DNA of 64,000 nt. Source: Melampsora larici-populina 98AG31. Its lineage: Eukaryota > Basidiomycota > Pucciniomycetes > Pucciniales > Melampsoraceae. A program made the position numbers and the translations under genes. Positions 22,586-33,809 of this stretch are shown here, one piece after another (position 1 is the stretch's first letter; each line of letters begins with the position of its first letter). Under the pieces are notes generated by a model. That model worked only from the letters and a program-made list of their open reading frames with translations. It made no database searches and was not told where the DNA came from. The stretch spans positions 210,617-274,616 of the forward strand of contig NW_006768801.1 of assembly GCF_000204055.1 (NCBI RefSeq), written 5' to 3'.

Positions 22586-25500
22586 CTACATTTCTATCAT
22601 ATGATTAAGCTGTAATGCATGTTTGAGTGCTATAGGACCTAATGGTTTAGTTAAATGATCCGCTAACATCTCTTCAGTTGGTATGTGATGAATGATTAAG
22701 TTGTTTGATTCAATAAGCTCTCGAATATAATGAAATCTTCTGTCGATGTGTTTGGATCTTGATTTGATTCCATCGCCAGTTGCAGTGAATATAGCCGAAG
22801 TGTTATCTATGTAAAATGGGGTAGGCTTCTCTAGTTGATGCACAATGTCAAAATAAAATGATCTCACCCACGACATATGTTTGGCACACTCTGTTGCAGC
22901 AAGGTATTCAGCCTCCGACGTTGATAAAGCCACCACCGATTGGCGTTGAGACTTCCAACTTACGGCTCCATTTGCCACCGTGACAACATACCCAGTAACA
23001 GACTTTCTAGTCAACGGACATTGTGAGAAATCGGAGTCGGAATACGCTTGAGGCTCCTCAATCCCCCCAGAGTAAGTGATTGAAAGATCTTGAGTGCCCT
23101 TGAGATAACGAAGTAAGTGCTTTGCCGCTGTCCAGTGAGTGATCGTCCAGGCTGAGTTGTATTTTGACAATTGAGATACTGCGTATGCGATGTCTGGTCG
23201 TGTGCATGTCGCGATCCATTGAAGGCATCCAACCAGTTCTTGATATGGAATGTTCTTTGCCTCCTCGATTTCGTCAATAGTACCAGGAGTGAGCACAAGA
23301 TTTTGAGGAAGAGGCGATTTAGAAGGCTTGCAGTTGACCATCGCGAATCTCTCTAGAACAGCCTCGATGTAATGAGATTGTGAAATTTTAATAACAGACC
23401 CGTCTTGAGATATATCCAGCTTGATGCCTAAGTAAAGTGTTGGTTTGTCGGTCCACTTAAGCTGGTACTTTGAATTTATGAAGGTCTGAAATTTGAGAAA
23501 GAGATCATCATTGTCGCAGAAAATAAGCGAATCATCGATGTGAAGATGTAAGATAAGAAGACCCAGAGTTGATTTTAGAACGTATACAGCTGTATCAGAA
23601 GTGGTAGCATGAAGTTCAAATCCAGCAGCAGTTGCCCCGAAGTGTTGTTGCCATCGCCTGGCTGCTTGCTTAGTTCCGTAGAGTGATTTGATTAGTTGCC
23701 AGACCCGGTGACGTAAAGTAGGGTTCTCAAAACCTTTAACCTGAATGGCATAAACTAGATCCTTCATGTTTCCGTTCAGAAAGGCCGTGACCACATCAAA
23801 CTGCCTCACCTTCATACGTCGGCGTGTGCGTCTATTGGTCTTAACAGTAGCCAATGCCAACAGGATGCGTAGAGAGTCGAGTTTGCCTACAGATGCATAA
23901 GTGTCGTTATAGTCCACACCTTTGATTTGATGATTTCCCAAAACCACCCAGCGAGCCTTGAATCGTATTACACGGTTGTGCTCGTCTCTCTTCTTGTTGA
24001 AGATCCACATCCCCCCAAGCACATTTGCTCCTGGAGGGGGTTCGACAAGTTTTCCGACACCATGCTCAGTTAGGGAATCAAACTCCTGTTGCATCGCATG
24101 AACCCATGCCTGTTTGTCTGGCCCTGACATGGCTTGCGAATATGTTGGACTATCAGGATCCGTTCCGTTTGTAGCAGAGAACCCATAATGATTTGGGATG
24201 AACGTTTGATGCGGAGTGATCAACATGGGTGACGTGGACACCGCAACATTTGATTGCGACGGAAAACCGTACCGGTCCGGTGCCTGACACGTTCTCGACG
24301 ATCTGCGCATTGGAGGAGGGTCCATTTTCACGGCAAGCTTGGTAGGAGCTACCGGTGGAGGTGTAGGTATGCGAGGCGGCGGTGTGGGCAATCGAGCTGG
24401 CGGAGAAGGTGATTTGGCCGGTGATGTAACCTGAATTTGGACTTCTGGGCTTGGTGATTTTGATAGCTGTCTGTCAGATGTCGGTGCAGATGGAACAGGC
24501 GATAACGAAAGCGAGCGAATGGTTTCATGTACAGATACAGGTGATTGGATAGATGGTGATCTGTTTGAAGCCGGGAATGTGACATCCGGTTGGTCGTTCG
24601 AAGATACACCTGATGACTGATTCACAGACGATGCCGAAGAGTGAGACGATGGGGGAGACAAGGATTCCTGACGCCTTAGTCTGAGATCTGTGATGATTGG
24701 GGTGATCTTCTGGTTTTGGTTGGGTTCCTCTGCCGGCATCGGTTGAGATGAGGTGCCAGGCCTAGGAGCATGGATTGATTGAGATAACGGAATGATTTTG
24801 GATGGCCGGAATGATGGCGCTGATGAGGATCCGTCGCTCTCGAGGCTGTGAATCGAAGGTGTGTTATGAAGGCTTTTTGACTCATCCTGGATCGGTGACA
24901 TTTCTTCGGGATTGTTTTTGTCTGCTGAAGAGTCTTCAGGGATGTTTGATGGTCCTGGAGACGTGACGGCTTCATCCGGATACTCAGGTAGAATGAATTC
25001 GTCCTTGACATTAGGAGATAGAGTGGGATGATGAGCTGGAAAAACCCCCTCTCGGTAAACCACATCTCCAGTCACAAAAACCCGTCCGGATGCCTTGTCC
25101 CACAAACGTGCCGCTCGAGCACCATCTTCCAGACCAAGAAAAATGTAACGACAAGCTATGGGAGCCATCTTGGACTTACGATTACGATCTACAGCAAAAC
25201 ACAATGAACCAAAAGGTTTCAGGCAATCTACGTCAAAAGGATGTACATGCCCAGGAAGAATAGATTCAAAAACTTCTATGGGCGATTTATGACGAAGAGC
25301 GGCAGTCGGTGAACAATTGATTTGAATGCAACAATACTTCACTAGCTCCCCCCATAAGTATAAGGGAAGACCTGACTGAATGAGTTGTGATCGCGTCTTG
25401 CTAAGTATCGTGAGGTTGTATCGTTCCAATACTGAATCTGCAGTTGGACGATTTGCAGGACCTCGTTCAATCTCAATACCCTCCTGCTGAAGGAAATTGA

Positions 25501-27349
25501 GGAACTTGTTGGAGGAGTACTCTCCTCCTCGATCTGACTTGAGTTTCTTAATCTTGCTGCCACATTTGTTTTCCATGAGAGCTTTGTATTGTTTGAAAGC
25601 CTAAAAAGTCTGATCTTTGGATTTCAACAAGTAGACCATACTATATTGTGTGTGATCATCAATAAAAGTTACTATGTATTTCAGACCGGTTTTAGTGGCA
25701 GGAGATATAGGACCAATTAAGTCGCTATGTACAAGATTGAGAACACCAGGAGAACAATGAAATGAATGAGTGGATGGGGATTGTTTGAGTTTACCCATCG
25801 CACAGGAATCACAGGGAAGGAAATCCTTTCTTGACAAAGATATCAGTTTATGTCGGCGTAGAAAAATGATAACCGCATCCGGGTGAAGGTGACCAAGTCG
25901 TCGATGCCAGGTAGAAGCAAGCTCGGCCGGATCTGTGTAGGTGAACATAGCCGTTGAGTGAGTTGACTTGACAATTGGCGTCCAGAGTCGATTTGTCTGC
26001 TTGTTACGAGACATTCGAAGGACTTCCTTTCCTGATGAATCTGTTATCACTCCTAAGTTTTTGGTGAATGAAGCATTGAACCCATCATCACATAGTCGAC
26101 CAACAGAGATAAGATTTCCGGTCAATTGAGGTGAATACAAGACGTCTCTAAGTATAATGGACTCGAACCTCACAGTTCCTTTGTGCTTCGCCCAAATCGC
26201 CCCATCCTGAGACGCAACACCGATTCGAGTAGGACGAGTGTGTTGTAGATCTGAGAAAAGGGTTTTGTCAGAGAACACATGACTGGTAGCCCCAGTATCG
26301 CATATGATGGGCGCACTAGATGATGTTGAGGCTGAAAAAGCCGACTCCCAGTATGAAACGTCTTCATCGGCTTCAGGTATGGATTGAGATAGTTGAGCAG
26401 ATACGTTGACGTGATTGGAAGAGGATGATTGTTGATTCTTTTCATACTCAAGAAATGCTCGGTACTTCCTCGTTCGACAGTTTTCATCATTATGACCCGC
26501 ATGACCCAGAGAACACTTCAGAGATGAGTTGTGATTGGTCGGTCGATCAGGTTTCTTACCGGGCCTTTTGAAATTTGGACGGCTGGCGGCAAGTGCAGTA
26601 TCCGATGGATTTGTCGAAGAGGCTCGAGTAGCTTCTATCTTGAGTAATGAGTAGAGACGCGGAAGAGTGAGGGTCTCAAAGTTGGCAAGTAAGCTTTGAA
26701 CAAGGGGAGTGTATTCAGATGGTAATGACTTGATTAGAATTATCGCGATGAACGGTTCAGATATCTTGAAATCAGGGGTCAAGGACAAGTTGCTTAGAAG
26801 ATCGTTATGTATCTTTCGGAACTTAGATACGTGATCAGAGAGGTTGTCGTCGGGATTCATTCGGAGCGTCATTAGATCAGAGAATAAATGAGCGGTAGAT
26901 AAACCACCCGCATCATCATGATGTTGACAAAGAGCCTTGAATGCCTCACGAGGCGAAGTACAAGATCGTATCACCTGAAAATTTTCAGCATCGATGGTTG
27001 AATGTATCGCAGCTAAAGCTTGGAGAGAATAGGTTTCATATTCTTCAAGCTCATCAGGATCAGTGGGTGCTTTCAGATCCTGGAGAATATACTTAGAGAG
27101 CCTTTGAGCCCCCAAAGCAGTAGATAGACGAAGTTTCCAATCGTTGAAGGTACCGGTGGATAACTTGACTATATTGGAATAAGAATCTAACGAAAATTTT
27201 TGATTGGTAGAGTTAGATGTCATTTTAAATTCTTTTGAAGGAAATGGTATAGAGTTTTTAGGTAACAAAGGTTGAGTCTTTTGGCTCGAAGGATTGTGTG
27301 AAGTAGATTCTGATGGTTTAGATTCTGAAGTGGCGTCTGTGGGGTTCAT
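22586..27349 (-). pseudogene. Copia gag-pol polyprotein, one in-frame stop
   Basis: It reads from ATG at 27349. Gag includes a degenerate zinc knuckle (KCSLGHAGHNDENC). The aspartic protease has CDTGATSHVF. The integrase has an HHCC finger (WHRRLGHLH ... CDSCAMGK) and core residues in HSDLIGPI, SDRGGEY and VLERYN. A Ser/Pro-rich spacer with a GKLVEPPPG-type entry follows. The reverse transcriptase has VRQFDVVTAFLNG and HIDDSLIF, where most copia elements have YVDD. RNase H shows AYSDSDF, STSEAEY and IDNTSAIF. The whole is in one frame except a TAG at the end of LKSKDQTF (about 25601), followed by AFKQYK. Either this is a single mutation, or the stop is read through; the former is simpler. The total of about 1588 codons is normal for the family. 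Confidence 0.93.
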
Positions 27350-27453
27350 TAAGACGAGTTGAGATCATCGAAGTCGGGGTAGTGAATAGATTGATAAGGT
27401 TCTAAACTGAAACTGATAGAATGTAAAGGAATGTTTACCGCAGACGTGGATCA

Positions 27454-27469
27454 CGCTGGGCTCATAACC
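27454..27469 (-). other. Copia primer-binding site, initiator-tRNA anticodon type
   Basis: Directly next to the 5' LTR the minus strand reads GGTTATGAGCCCAGCG. This is complementary to CGCTGGGCTCATAACC, the anticodon stem-loop of eukaryotic initiator tRNA-Met (CAT anticodon). Priming from an internal, cleaved half-tRNA is known for Drosophila copia. Here it is inferred from complementarity and position. Confidence 0.8.
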
Positions 27470-28062
27470 TGTCAAACTGTCAGAGCAGGATTAGATATGA
27501 TTCAGAATGAGAACCTTGAATCTTATCACAAATCCCCGAGTTGAGACTCACCTGTCAGAGCAGGATTAGATATGATTCAGAATGAGAACCTTGAATCTTA
27601 TCACAAATCCCCAAGTTGAGACTCACCTTCATCCAAGAATTAAATAGAAGAACTTGGATCAGTTTTGATATTTCAAATCATAAAACAATATGAAAACACA
27701 AAACAAAGTTATGAAATATGAAATGACAACATTAGAATAACTTACCTGTCAGAGCAGGATTAGATATGATTCAGAATGCAAACCTTGAATCTTATCACAA
27801 ATCCCCGAGTTGAGACTCACCTTCATCCAAGAATTAAATAGAAGAACTTGGATGAAGAGAGAAGAATCCCATACTCGGTGCTCTTCCAGGTATAAATATG
27901 CGATACAATTTGAGCTATTAGGTTTGAATTGAGTACAGATGAAAACATACAAACATGTAACGCTACACAAATATGAAAGTAAATTAGAAATGAAATATAA
28001 ATCAAATGTAAATGTCATGCACGTGAAATGAGTATCATGTAACTAATCTATTTACTTCAACA
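27470..28062 (-). repeat. Copia 5' LTR (593 bp, one extra 75-bp unit)
   Basis: Same sequence as the other LTR apart from a third, tandem copy of the 75-bp unit (units at 27478, 27553 and 27747). That accounts exactly for the 75-bp length difference. LTRs are made identical at insertion, so the extra unit arose afterwards or the other LTR lost one. On the minus strand the unit is followed by GTAAGT and GTGAGT words resembling splice donors. Confidence 0.92.
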
Positions 28063-28192
28063 CATTGTAACTAATCAATGTTGACTCTCTCCATCCTCTC
28101 AATAAATGTAGTTGGAGTGTCGTCGGCGTTGCGTCATACAATCCAGTTGATAGAAAAGCCGTCAAACAATGCAATGGGAGCGCGTCTGTCAT

Positions 28193-28669
28193 CTAGTTCA
28201 CCAGTAGTTTCTAAGTCAGCTAATCTCTCTATGAGGGTGAAAGTAAAAACAAATGACTCACAACCCCTCATTCTGCACTACGGTGTGTTTTCGACTGAGG
28301 TGTGTGGGGGGGATTCGACTCGTTCTGGAATCGAATCCTTGAATTGATCTGAATCAGGTAGCCAGTTTCACTCCGACCAAAATTGCGACAGATATCATTA
28401 TCTGTGCCTGATCAGCCAAGCTAGGTACTTGCTACTGCGGCTCTTGGTCGGTCTGTTTCTCTCGGTCACTCGCTCAGAGACCCTTTAACACTTATATCAT
28501 CTCCACAAGACTTTCACTCGGTCATCTGCTCACAAATCCTTTAACATTTATTTATTTCAAGAAGACATATTTTAAGAAACACAAATGGTAAAGACATGTC
28601 TTGAAAGACTAAAACCATTTGCAAACAATGTTTCAAACAATTTATGAAAGAGTCAAGGAACGTTCATAA
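28193..28669. other. Spacer between RT-RNase H and recombinase of the DIRS-type element
   Basis: A second minus-strand frame (28268 to about 28100: ERLADLETTG, FDGFSINWIV) overlaps the recombinase start. It could be the true upstream coding sequence shifted by an indel. Nothing else is recognisable. Confidence 0.35.
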
Positions 28670-30586
28670 TCACATGGATAATCTAGAACTGTCATCATTA
28701 GAAACTGTTGATTGTACAAAATTTAATCTTAAATCGTGTGGTAAAGATAATGGGAAACTGTCTTTTTCTAAGCAATCTCCTTTGATACCTCTTGAAAGTT
28801 TGTCTGCATCATTATCTTCCGATGTCACCCGTTTCGCGTGTATTTCAATTTGATAATGAATTAACAATCCTTGAATAATTTTCCATTCTTCGTTAACTGC
28901 TTTATTCTTTGACTTTTGGTTTTTTACTGCTGCTTGTGCCATTGTATTGTCGGTCCATACAATCAGATTTCTCCCTGGTCTGCTTCCTAAACCAATTACC
29001 ATGAGTAGACCAATTTGTATGGCTACAGTTTCAAGGTAATTTATATGTTTATAGTCACTGTCTTCAGTTTTCCATCTTTCTGTCGTTTTCCATTGCATCC
29101 ATTTCTTTCCAATTAATACACCAATCCCATAAGAGGTCGACACATCTCCCATTCACGAGATTTCTACCGGTTCCGGAGCTGCAATAAGACGCAAGTGCTT
29201 GAATGAGCCTAGAGTCTGCTTCCAGAAGAGTAAGTCTTCTCGTACATCTTCTGTTATCGCTCTTGCAGCCTGCAAGTTATGCCAATCTTTCTTCATCCCA
29301 TACAGTCCGCATAAATAAGCCCTGAGCTGTGGTAGTAAGTATGACACATGTGTCAATCTCCCCACGAATATGTAAATTTGATTATATGAAAATGTTTCTC
29401 CATTCAATACTTCGTCAATTTGCTCTTTCCTTTCTTGCAGCTTATCCTCTGGTAATTGAACCGTTTTACTCATGCCATTCCAGATGAAGCCAATAAATTT
29501 TTGTTTGTGTTGAAATTTGGATAATTTGTCTTCGTTTGTTTGTACGCCTAAAGCCTTCAATCTCAGAACAATGTCCTTCATTTCGGTCGTTGAATCATAC
29601 CTCTTGACAAATAAATTGTCATCGACCCATTGGAAAATCTTAACAAAGTTGTTTTCATGTTGCATTATTTGTTTCCATGCATCTGCTGGTCTTCCAAATG
29701 AACCGCATCCAGCTACGCCTCCGAACGTAATCCTAGTGTCTAAATACAGTTTTCCATCGAAATCTTGAACAAACAAATATCGCCATTGCCTCAATGACGT
29801 TGGGATCTGTCTGTATGCTTTTTCCCAATCGAAGAGACCTAATAGCCATAATTCCTTTGAAGACTTAAAGAACGCTGCTACGGTGGCGAAGTTGTCCCAT
29901 GTTGTTTTGAAAGCGTGTTTGTTTACGAATGAATTTACCGAAGGTTCGTTCGCCACGTTCCTGGGATACGACAAATCCTTTATGGGTCTTATCTTTCCAT
30001 CTCCATTAACGACCGCCCCTAACGGGTTTGATCTAAAGAATGGGAAGATTTTCCCCACCTCCTCATGAGAAAGCGGGCCAAACATCCTTCCACTCGCAAT
30101 TTCGCTGGCGATGTTTGTCTTGATCTTCTCTGCTACGATCTTTGCCGATGAGTGATTTATAGGTGTAAAGTGTGGCTTCCCCTTCATCCGATGGGGAGGA
30201 ATCCCTTGATCAAATCCCTTCTCAAACCCAACCAGAACATCTTGGCATTCTTCTAATAATCCAGCTTTCCTCAATGCTTCCTTCCACAGAGGAATGTCCA
30301 TTTTGCATGTGACTCTGGTCGGCCAATTACGCGGCAACTCTTGAGGATTGTCAAAGTCTACTTCACTAGGCTCTCCATCTATCGTCGTTTGCTGATTTTC
30401 AAAGTCCAATTCTCCTGGGTCTCCCTCTATCGTGACCACGTCCTTTACGCTTGAAGATTCTCCTTCTTCTCTTTTGTTCAATTTTGATCTCTTCACTGGT
30501 CCCTTTGTCTTAACTTTATCATTTGATTGCGTGACTTTGGGTTGATCACGAGAATTTGTATTTTTGGTTTGGTCATGAGATTTCAT
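28670..30586 (-). pseudogene. DIRS-type reverse transcriptase and RNase H
   Basis: The N-terminus is basic and Ser/Lys-rich, followed by a duplicated acidic motif (EGDPGELDFENQ and DGEPSEVDFDNP). The RT domain has KIRPIKDLSYPRN, LFDWEKAYRQIP, then FGGVAGCGSFGRPADAW and the catalytic FQWVDDNLFV. RNase H follows: MGDVSTSYGIGVLIG, NYLETVAIQIG, VWTDNTMAQAAVKN, then DADKLSRG. A single TGA at 29153-29155 separates the two halves (EIS stop MGDV). The reading frame is continuous and related proteins carry Trp here, so TGG to TGA is the likely event. It copies the element's RNA into DNA. Confidence 0.87.
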
Positions 30587-30749
30587 ATCATTTCTTCATC
30601 AAGAAACAAAAACAAGTATGCATAAATTTACAAAGAATTACAAAGGAATACAAATCAGTCATTACACATATTGGAATTGCATGATGTTGTTACTCTACAA
30701 GAAAAGAGTTGAAGAAGAGAAATTGAACCGCCGCCTGCTAAGTCCTCAC

Positions 30750-32631
30750 TTACGATGTGAGGTTCTTCGCTTTGGTTGCTGCCACTGCTGCCGCCTCCTT
30801 CTCTGCAAAATGAGGATCAAACAGCTCCGGAGGGCCTCTGCAGCCTGATCTACCGCCTCTTCCTCCACCTCTCGCCACATGACCACCTCTTCCTGAAGAA
30901 CTTGTGCTCGCGAAGCTGGTATTGAAGCTGTTGATTGCGGATTTAAAGGTCTGATGAGGTTGCTTCTGATTCTGATGCTTCGGTTCACCGTTCCTTGGAT
31001 TCCATCCTTCCCTCTCGCCTCCTTTAGAGTAGGGGCTTTCCATCCTGTAAGATAACTCATTATATCTTCTCGCGTCAGCTTAGCATATGTCTTCTACATC
31101 CTTTCTATGTTTCCTAATGTCTGGAGCACCTTCAGTCGTTCCATCGGAACATTTCAAACAGAATACACTGTCGCGGATTTTGACATTGTATCTCAAAGCT
31201 GTCATCCAACCGGATGTCTCTCTGATGGTTTCAACATTTTCTCTATGAACTTCTCCCATTTTTGCAAATCTATCAAAGCAAATTCGTGATTCAGTATTTT
31301 CCTTTTTCATTTTCTCAAAAGTTTTCATAGCTTACCTATGCCACCTGTAAGGGTTAGCAAAAGTCTTGAGAAAGTTCCGATAGTTGATGCACCAAGCTCC
31401 GTACGTTAGCGTAAGATCATCTGGGTAAGGATATCCAGTATAGTTGGTCTGTTTCACGTCATTGGTCTTCACTTTCTTTTCTGCATGATAGCTGTCCGCT
31501 AGTGCTTGCCAATTCAGGTTGAATATAGAGAGGGGCATCGGTCCCTTGAATTCCTTTATGTTTTTATCAAAGTAAGGAGTCAAGAGTGAAGTCGTCACAC
31601 TTGGAACGTAACCTAAGTAAATATGCATTAGTGTTTTGTCCCTATTTGCAAATAAAATTAAAACACTGTAGAGATCTTATCTACCTGGCATGAACGTGAC
31701 CCCGTTTTCTACAAAAGGTTGTTCGTCTTCTTCGATCGAGCTGAAATCTCTTTTAGCTTGATTGTTTGATTCATCATTGTCATCTATGATTTCTATAACT
31801 TTCTTGACGATCTTCTCGGTTGTGCTTTCCTTGACTGAACTCGGAATCACCATCCTGGAATGCATTCGAAATAGAAAAGTCGCTTCATCTGTGTTTCCCT
31901 CTGCTGCCGCCTCCATTGCCTTGGTTAAAGTGATTTGTTTATCAGCAATCAGTTGTCTTTGTTCCTCTTCTGGATTGTCTTTAGTATTATCTATGATATT
32001 AATCAAATGTTATTCAGTTGTTTATTTATCTTTATCATTCAATTATGATGGTCTTACCTTTTACTGATTTGTGTGTTTTGATTCCTAGTGTCTCCAAATA
32101 ACTTGTCAAAACTAGCTTTTCAGGGACTACTATTCATCACACGTAAGAATTGATAGTTGATTATATATTAATCTTACTTTATCTGAATTATTCATGATAG
32201 CTTAATTGAATCTTTTTCTGCTGCTATGTCAGTGTTTTTCTTCTTCTTTGTCTCTTTGCTTCCTTTCTCGGGTTCTTTATCTAACAAACAAATCAAGAAC
32301 ATAGTCGTGATTAGATTATGATGCGTGTAAATTTTGAGATATGATATGAAACTTTGGCCTAGGCTGGATTCTTACTTCTTACACCTCCACCTCCTGTGTC
32401 TTTAGTGTTGGCTGGACTATTAGGGTTGGCATCGCCATCACCGTCTTTAGCTGTGGCTGGACTGGTCAATTAACTAATGTCTTTAGCTTGCGCTGGATCA
32501 TTAGTGTTGTTTAAGCAAGGTGGAATGGTTTTCACGTTGGCCGGATCATTCGGGTTAGTCAACATGTTGACTATCGATCCATTCTCTGATGTTGCTCCTT
32601 CATTCGTCTTCTTCTGGTTTCTAGTTGTCAT
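30750..32631 (-). pseudogene. DIRS-type gag-like protein, spliced
   Basis: It is likely to start at 32631 (MTTRNQKKTNEG). The N-terminus carries imperfect repeats of the type NPNDPAN, TNDPAQAK and NPNSPANTK. An intron at 31613-31684 (GTAGAT...TTACTTAG) joins FMPG to YVPSVTTS in frame. The middle includes GPMPLSIFNLNWQALADSYH and ends at a TAA after NPYRWHR. The same frame resumes (FEKMKKEN ... VEDIC, another TAA) and ends in a Gly/Arg-rich tail (GRGGHVARGGGRGG) and LTS at 30750. At least three in-frame stops make it non-functional. A capsid-like nucleic-acid-binding role is inferred from position and the RGG tail. Confidence 0.65.
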
Positions 32632-32689
32632 GTTTGCGATGAATTGGTCAATAAATAAAGGATTTAATTTTTTAATTTTTTAGAGAAAA

Positions 32690-33120
32690 AGTGGATTTGA
32701 AAGATTATTGTGAATAAAAGAAATGAATGGTTTCTAGCTCTTGGACAAACAATGGAAATGAAATAACGATGGAAATTTCCAAGTCTAATAGTGTGTCACA
32801 ATAATCATCAAAGAGGAAAGGGAAAGGAGCGCAAACGAGGGAATAGTCGAGAGATATTCCCGGCGGCGAGAAGAGAAAATAGCGATGGGGGAAGAAGGGA
32901 GGAGCGTCTAAGGGCTTCAGATCAATCCTTATTAGGAAAGGTCTTCCCTAGCGGTCACAACAGCAGGACGCGATCTCCTCTTCCTATTTTCAAGGGCGGA
33001 TCCAAAGCATGTACCTGTACGCTACAACTTGGTCCGCTTTTCTAAGATAGCCGGGATCTCCAAGAGTGCATGGAACTACGCAACCTACCTCGTGCCTTGT
33101 ACGGGTACTACCCATGACGA
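32690..33120. other. Presumed 5' region of the DIRS-type element
   Basis: No gene. It becomes GC-richer after about 32810 and ends where the duplicated LTR fragment begins. I searched by eye for a repeat shared with the left end near 20462-20531 and found none. Confidence 0.4.
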
Positions 33121-33809
33121 TGTCATTCTGGAATAATATCAAAAAGATATTGAGATTATTTTTCTACATTTTGACTCGACTGGAATAACACTAAAATTGT
33201 GTTGAGATTAATTAAATCAGGTGCTTTTCTCTTATCAAATCAGTTATATTTCTCTGGTGCCTTATCAGTACTCAAGTCAACAGTTTCTCTTCCTGATTGA
33301 CTTGTTTTAGAAGAGCAGTCCTTAGACAACTTCTACTAGTCATTTTTATTGGTAGATTATCCTCTTCCAGCTCTGTATAACCCTTGTTGGGTTATAAGTT
33401 CTACAACGGGCTGATTGCGTTTTTGTTTGCAAATATGTTCATTCTCTTTGTCTGAGTCCTGTCACAAGTCAACTGTGGGTGGACCCGATAGGTTCTGGTG
33501 TTTGACAGTTGGAATCAATCACTAAAACCAATAGAAATTGGAGATAACAACCAAACAAATAGTGACTTACCAGTGGCCAAAGACGACCTGAACATGAAGT
33601 ATTCACAGAGGATGGGCTAGCTACCCCAACCTCTGAGAACAAGACCAAACTTTCTCGTTGGTTTTGGTTCAAGGTACCGGTAGCAGTGCCCTACGTAACG
33701 TTTGTATCAATAATACAAAAGAAAGAAGATCAACTAATCAGATACAATATTTATGAAATCTAAATAGAAAAGAAACCGACTTACTTGGAATAATGAAACT
33801 AAAGCACGA
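33121..33809. repeat. Segmental duplication of 8751-9449
   Basis: It contains the last 285 bases of solo LTR 2 (to 33405), the same ACGG junction, and about 400 bases of the decayed hAT gene including the N-terminal exon. The junction is copied, so the duplication postdates the LTR insertion. It breaks off exactly where gypsy LTR 3 begins. Confidence 0.88.

Larger units (their letters stand above)
22053..28062 (-). mobile_element. Ty1/copia retrotransposon, complete structure
   Basis: A 6010-bp element in minus orientation with two LTRs (22053-22570 and 27470-28062), a primer-binding site, a polypurine tract and a single gag-pol frame. The 5-bp duplication CATTG flanks it (22048-22052, 28063-28067). 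It sits in the tyrosine-recombinase gene. Both LTRs and the coding region are nearly intact; one TAG in the integrase interrupts the polyprotein, so this is a young copy. Confidence 0.96.
20532..28192 (-). pseudogene. Tyrosine recombinase (DIRS-type), split by two insertions
   Basis: The gene reads on the minus strand as 28192-28063, then 22052-21627, then 21036-20532. Removing the copia element and one CATTG restores an open frame (LRGWREST, LISYNG, VVKKFKVF). Removing the MITE and one TAT likewise joins RLAEVT to NTLTGQ. The first catalytic Arg is in FWGMMRLAEV. The C-terminal box is GHSFRVGGAS (His and Arg), then HLGRW and the nucleophile region CYKLYLREY. It would catalyse insertion of the circular cDNA. 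One stop, TGA at 21941-21943 (after FWAG), is not due to the insertions and fits CGA to TGA. The start at 28192 is a guess: an ATG directly after a stop in this frame. Confidence 0.8.
20462..33120 (-). mobile_element. DIRS/Ngaro-like tyrosine-recombinase retrotransposon (interrupted)
   Basis: On the minus strand the order is gag-like gene (about 32631-30750), reverse transcriptase with RNase H (30586-28670) and tyrosine recombinase (28192-20532). There is no methyltransferase domain, which is the Ngaro arrangement. It is interrupted by a copia element (22053-28062) and a MITE (21040-21626); without them it is about 6 kb. Termini are not resolved: I could not find split direct repeats, and the right edge is set only by the start of a duplicated LTR piece at about 33121. 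Several in-frame stops show that it is dead. Confidence 0.8.

Noticed and set aside
28078..28347. 89-codon open frame on the plus strand.
   Set aside because: It lies opposite the recombinase start, whose minus-strand frame continues across the copia insertion; the plus-strand frame is a shadow.
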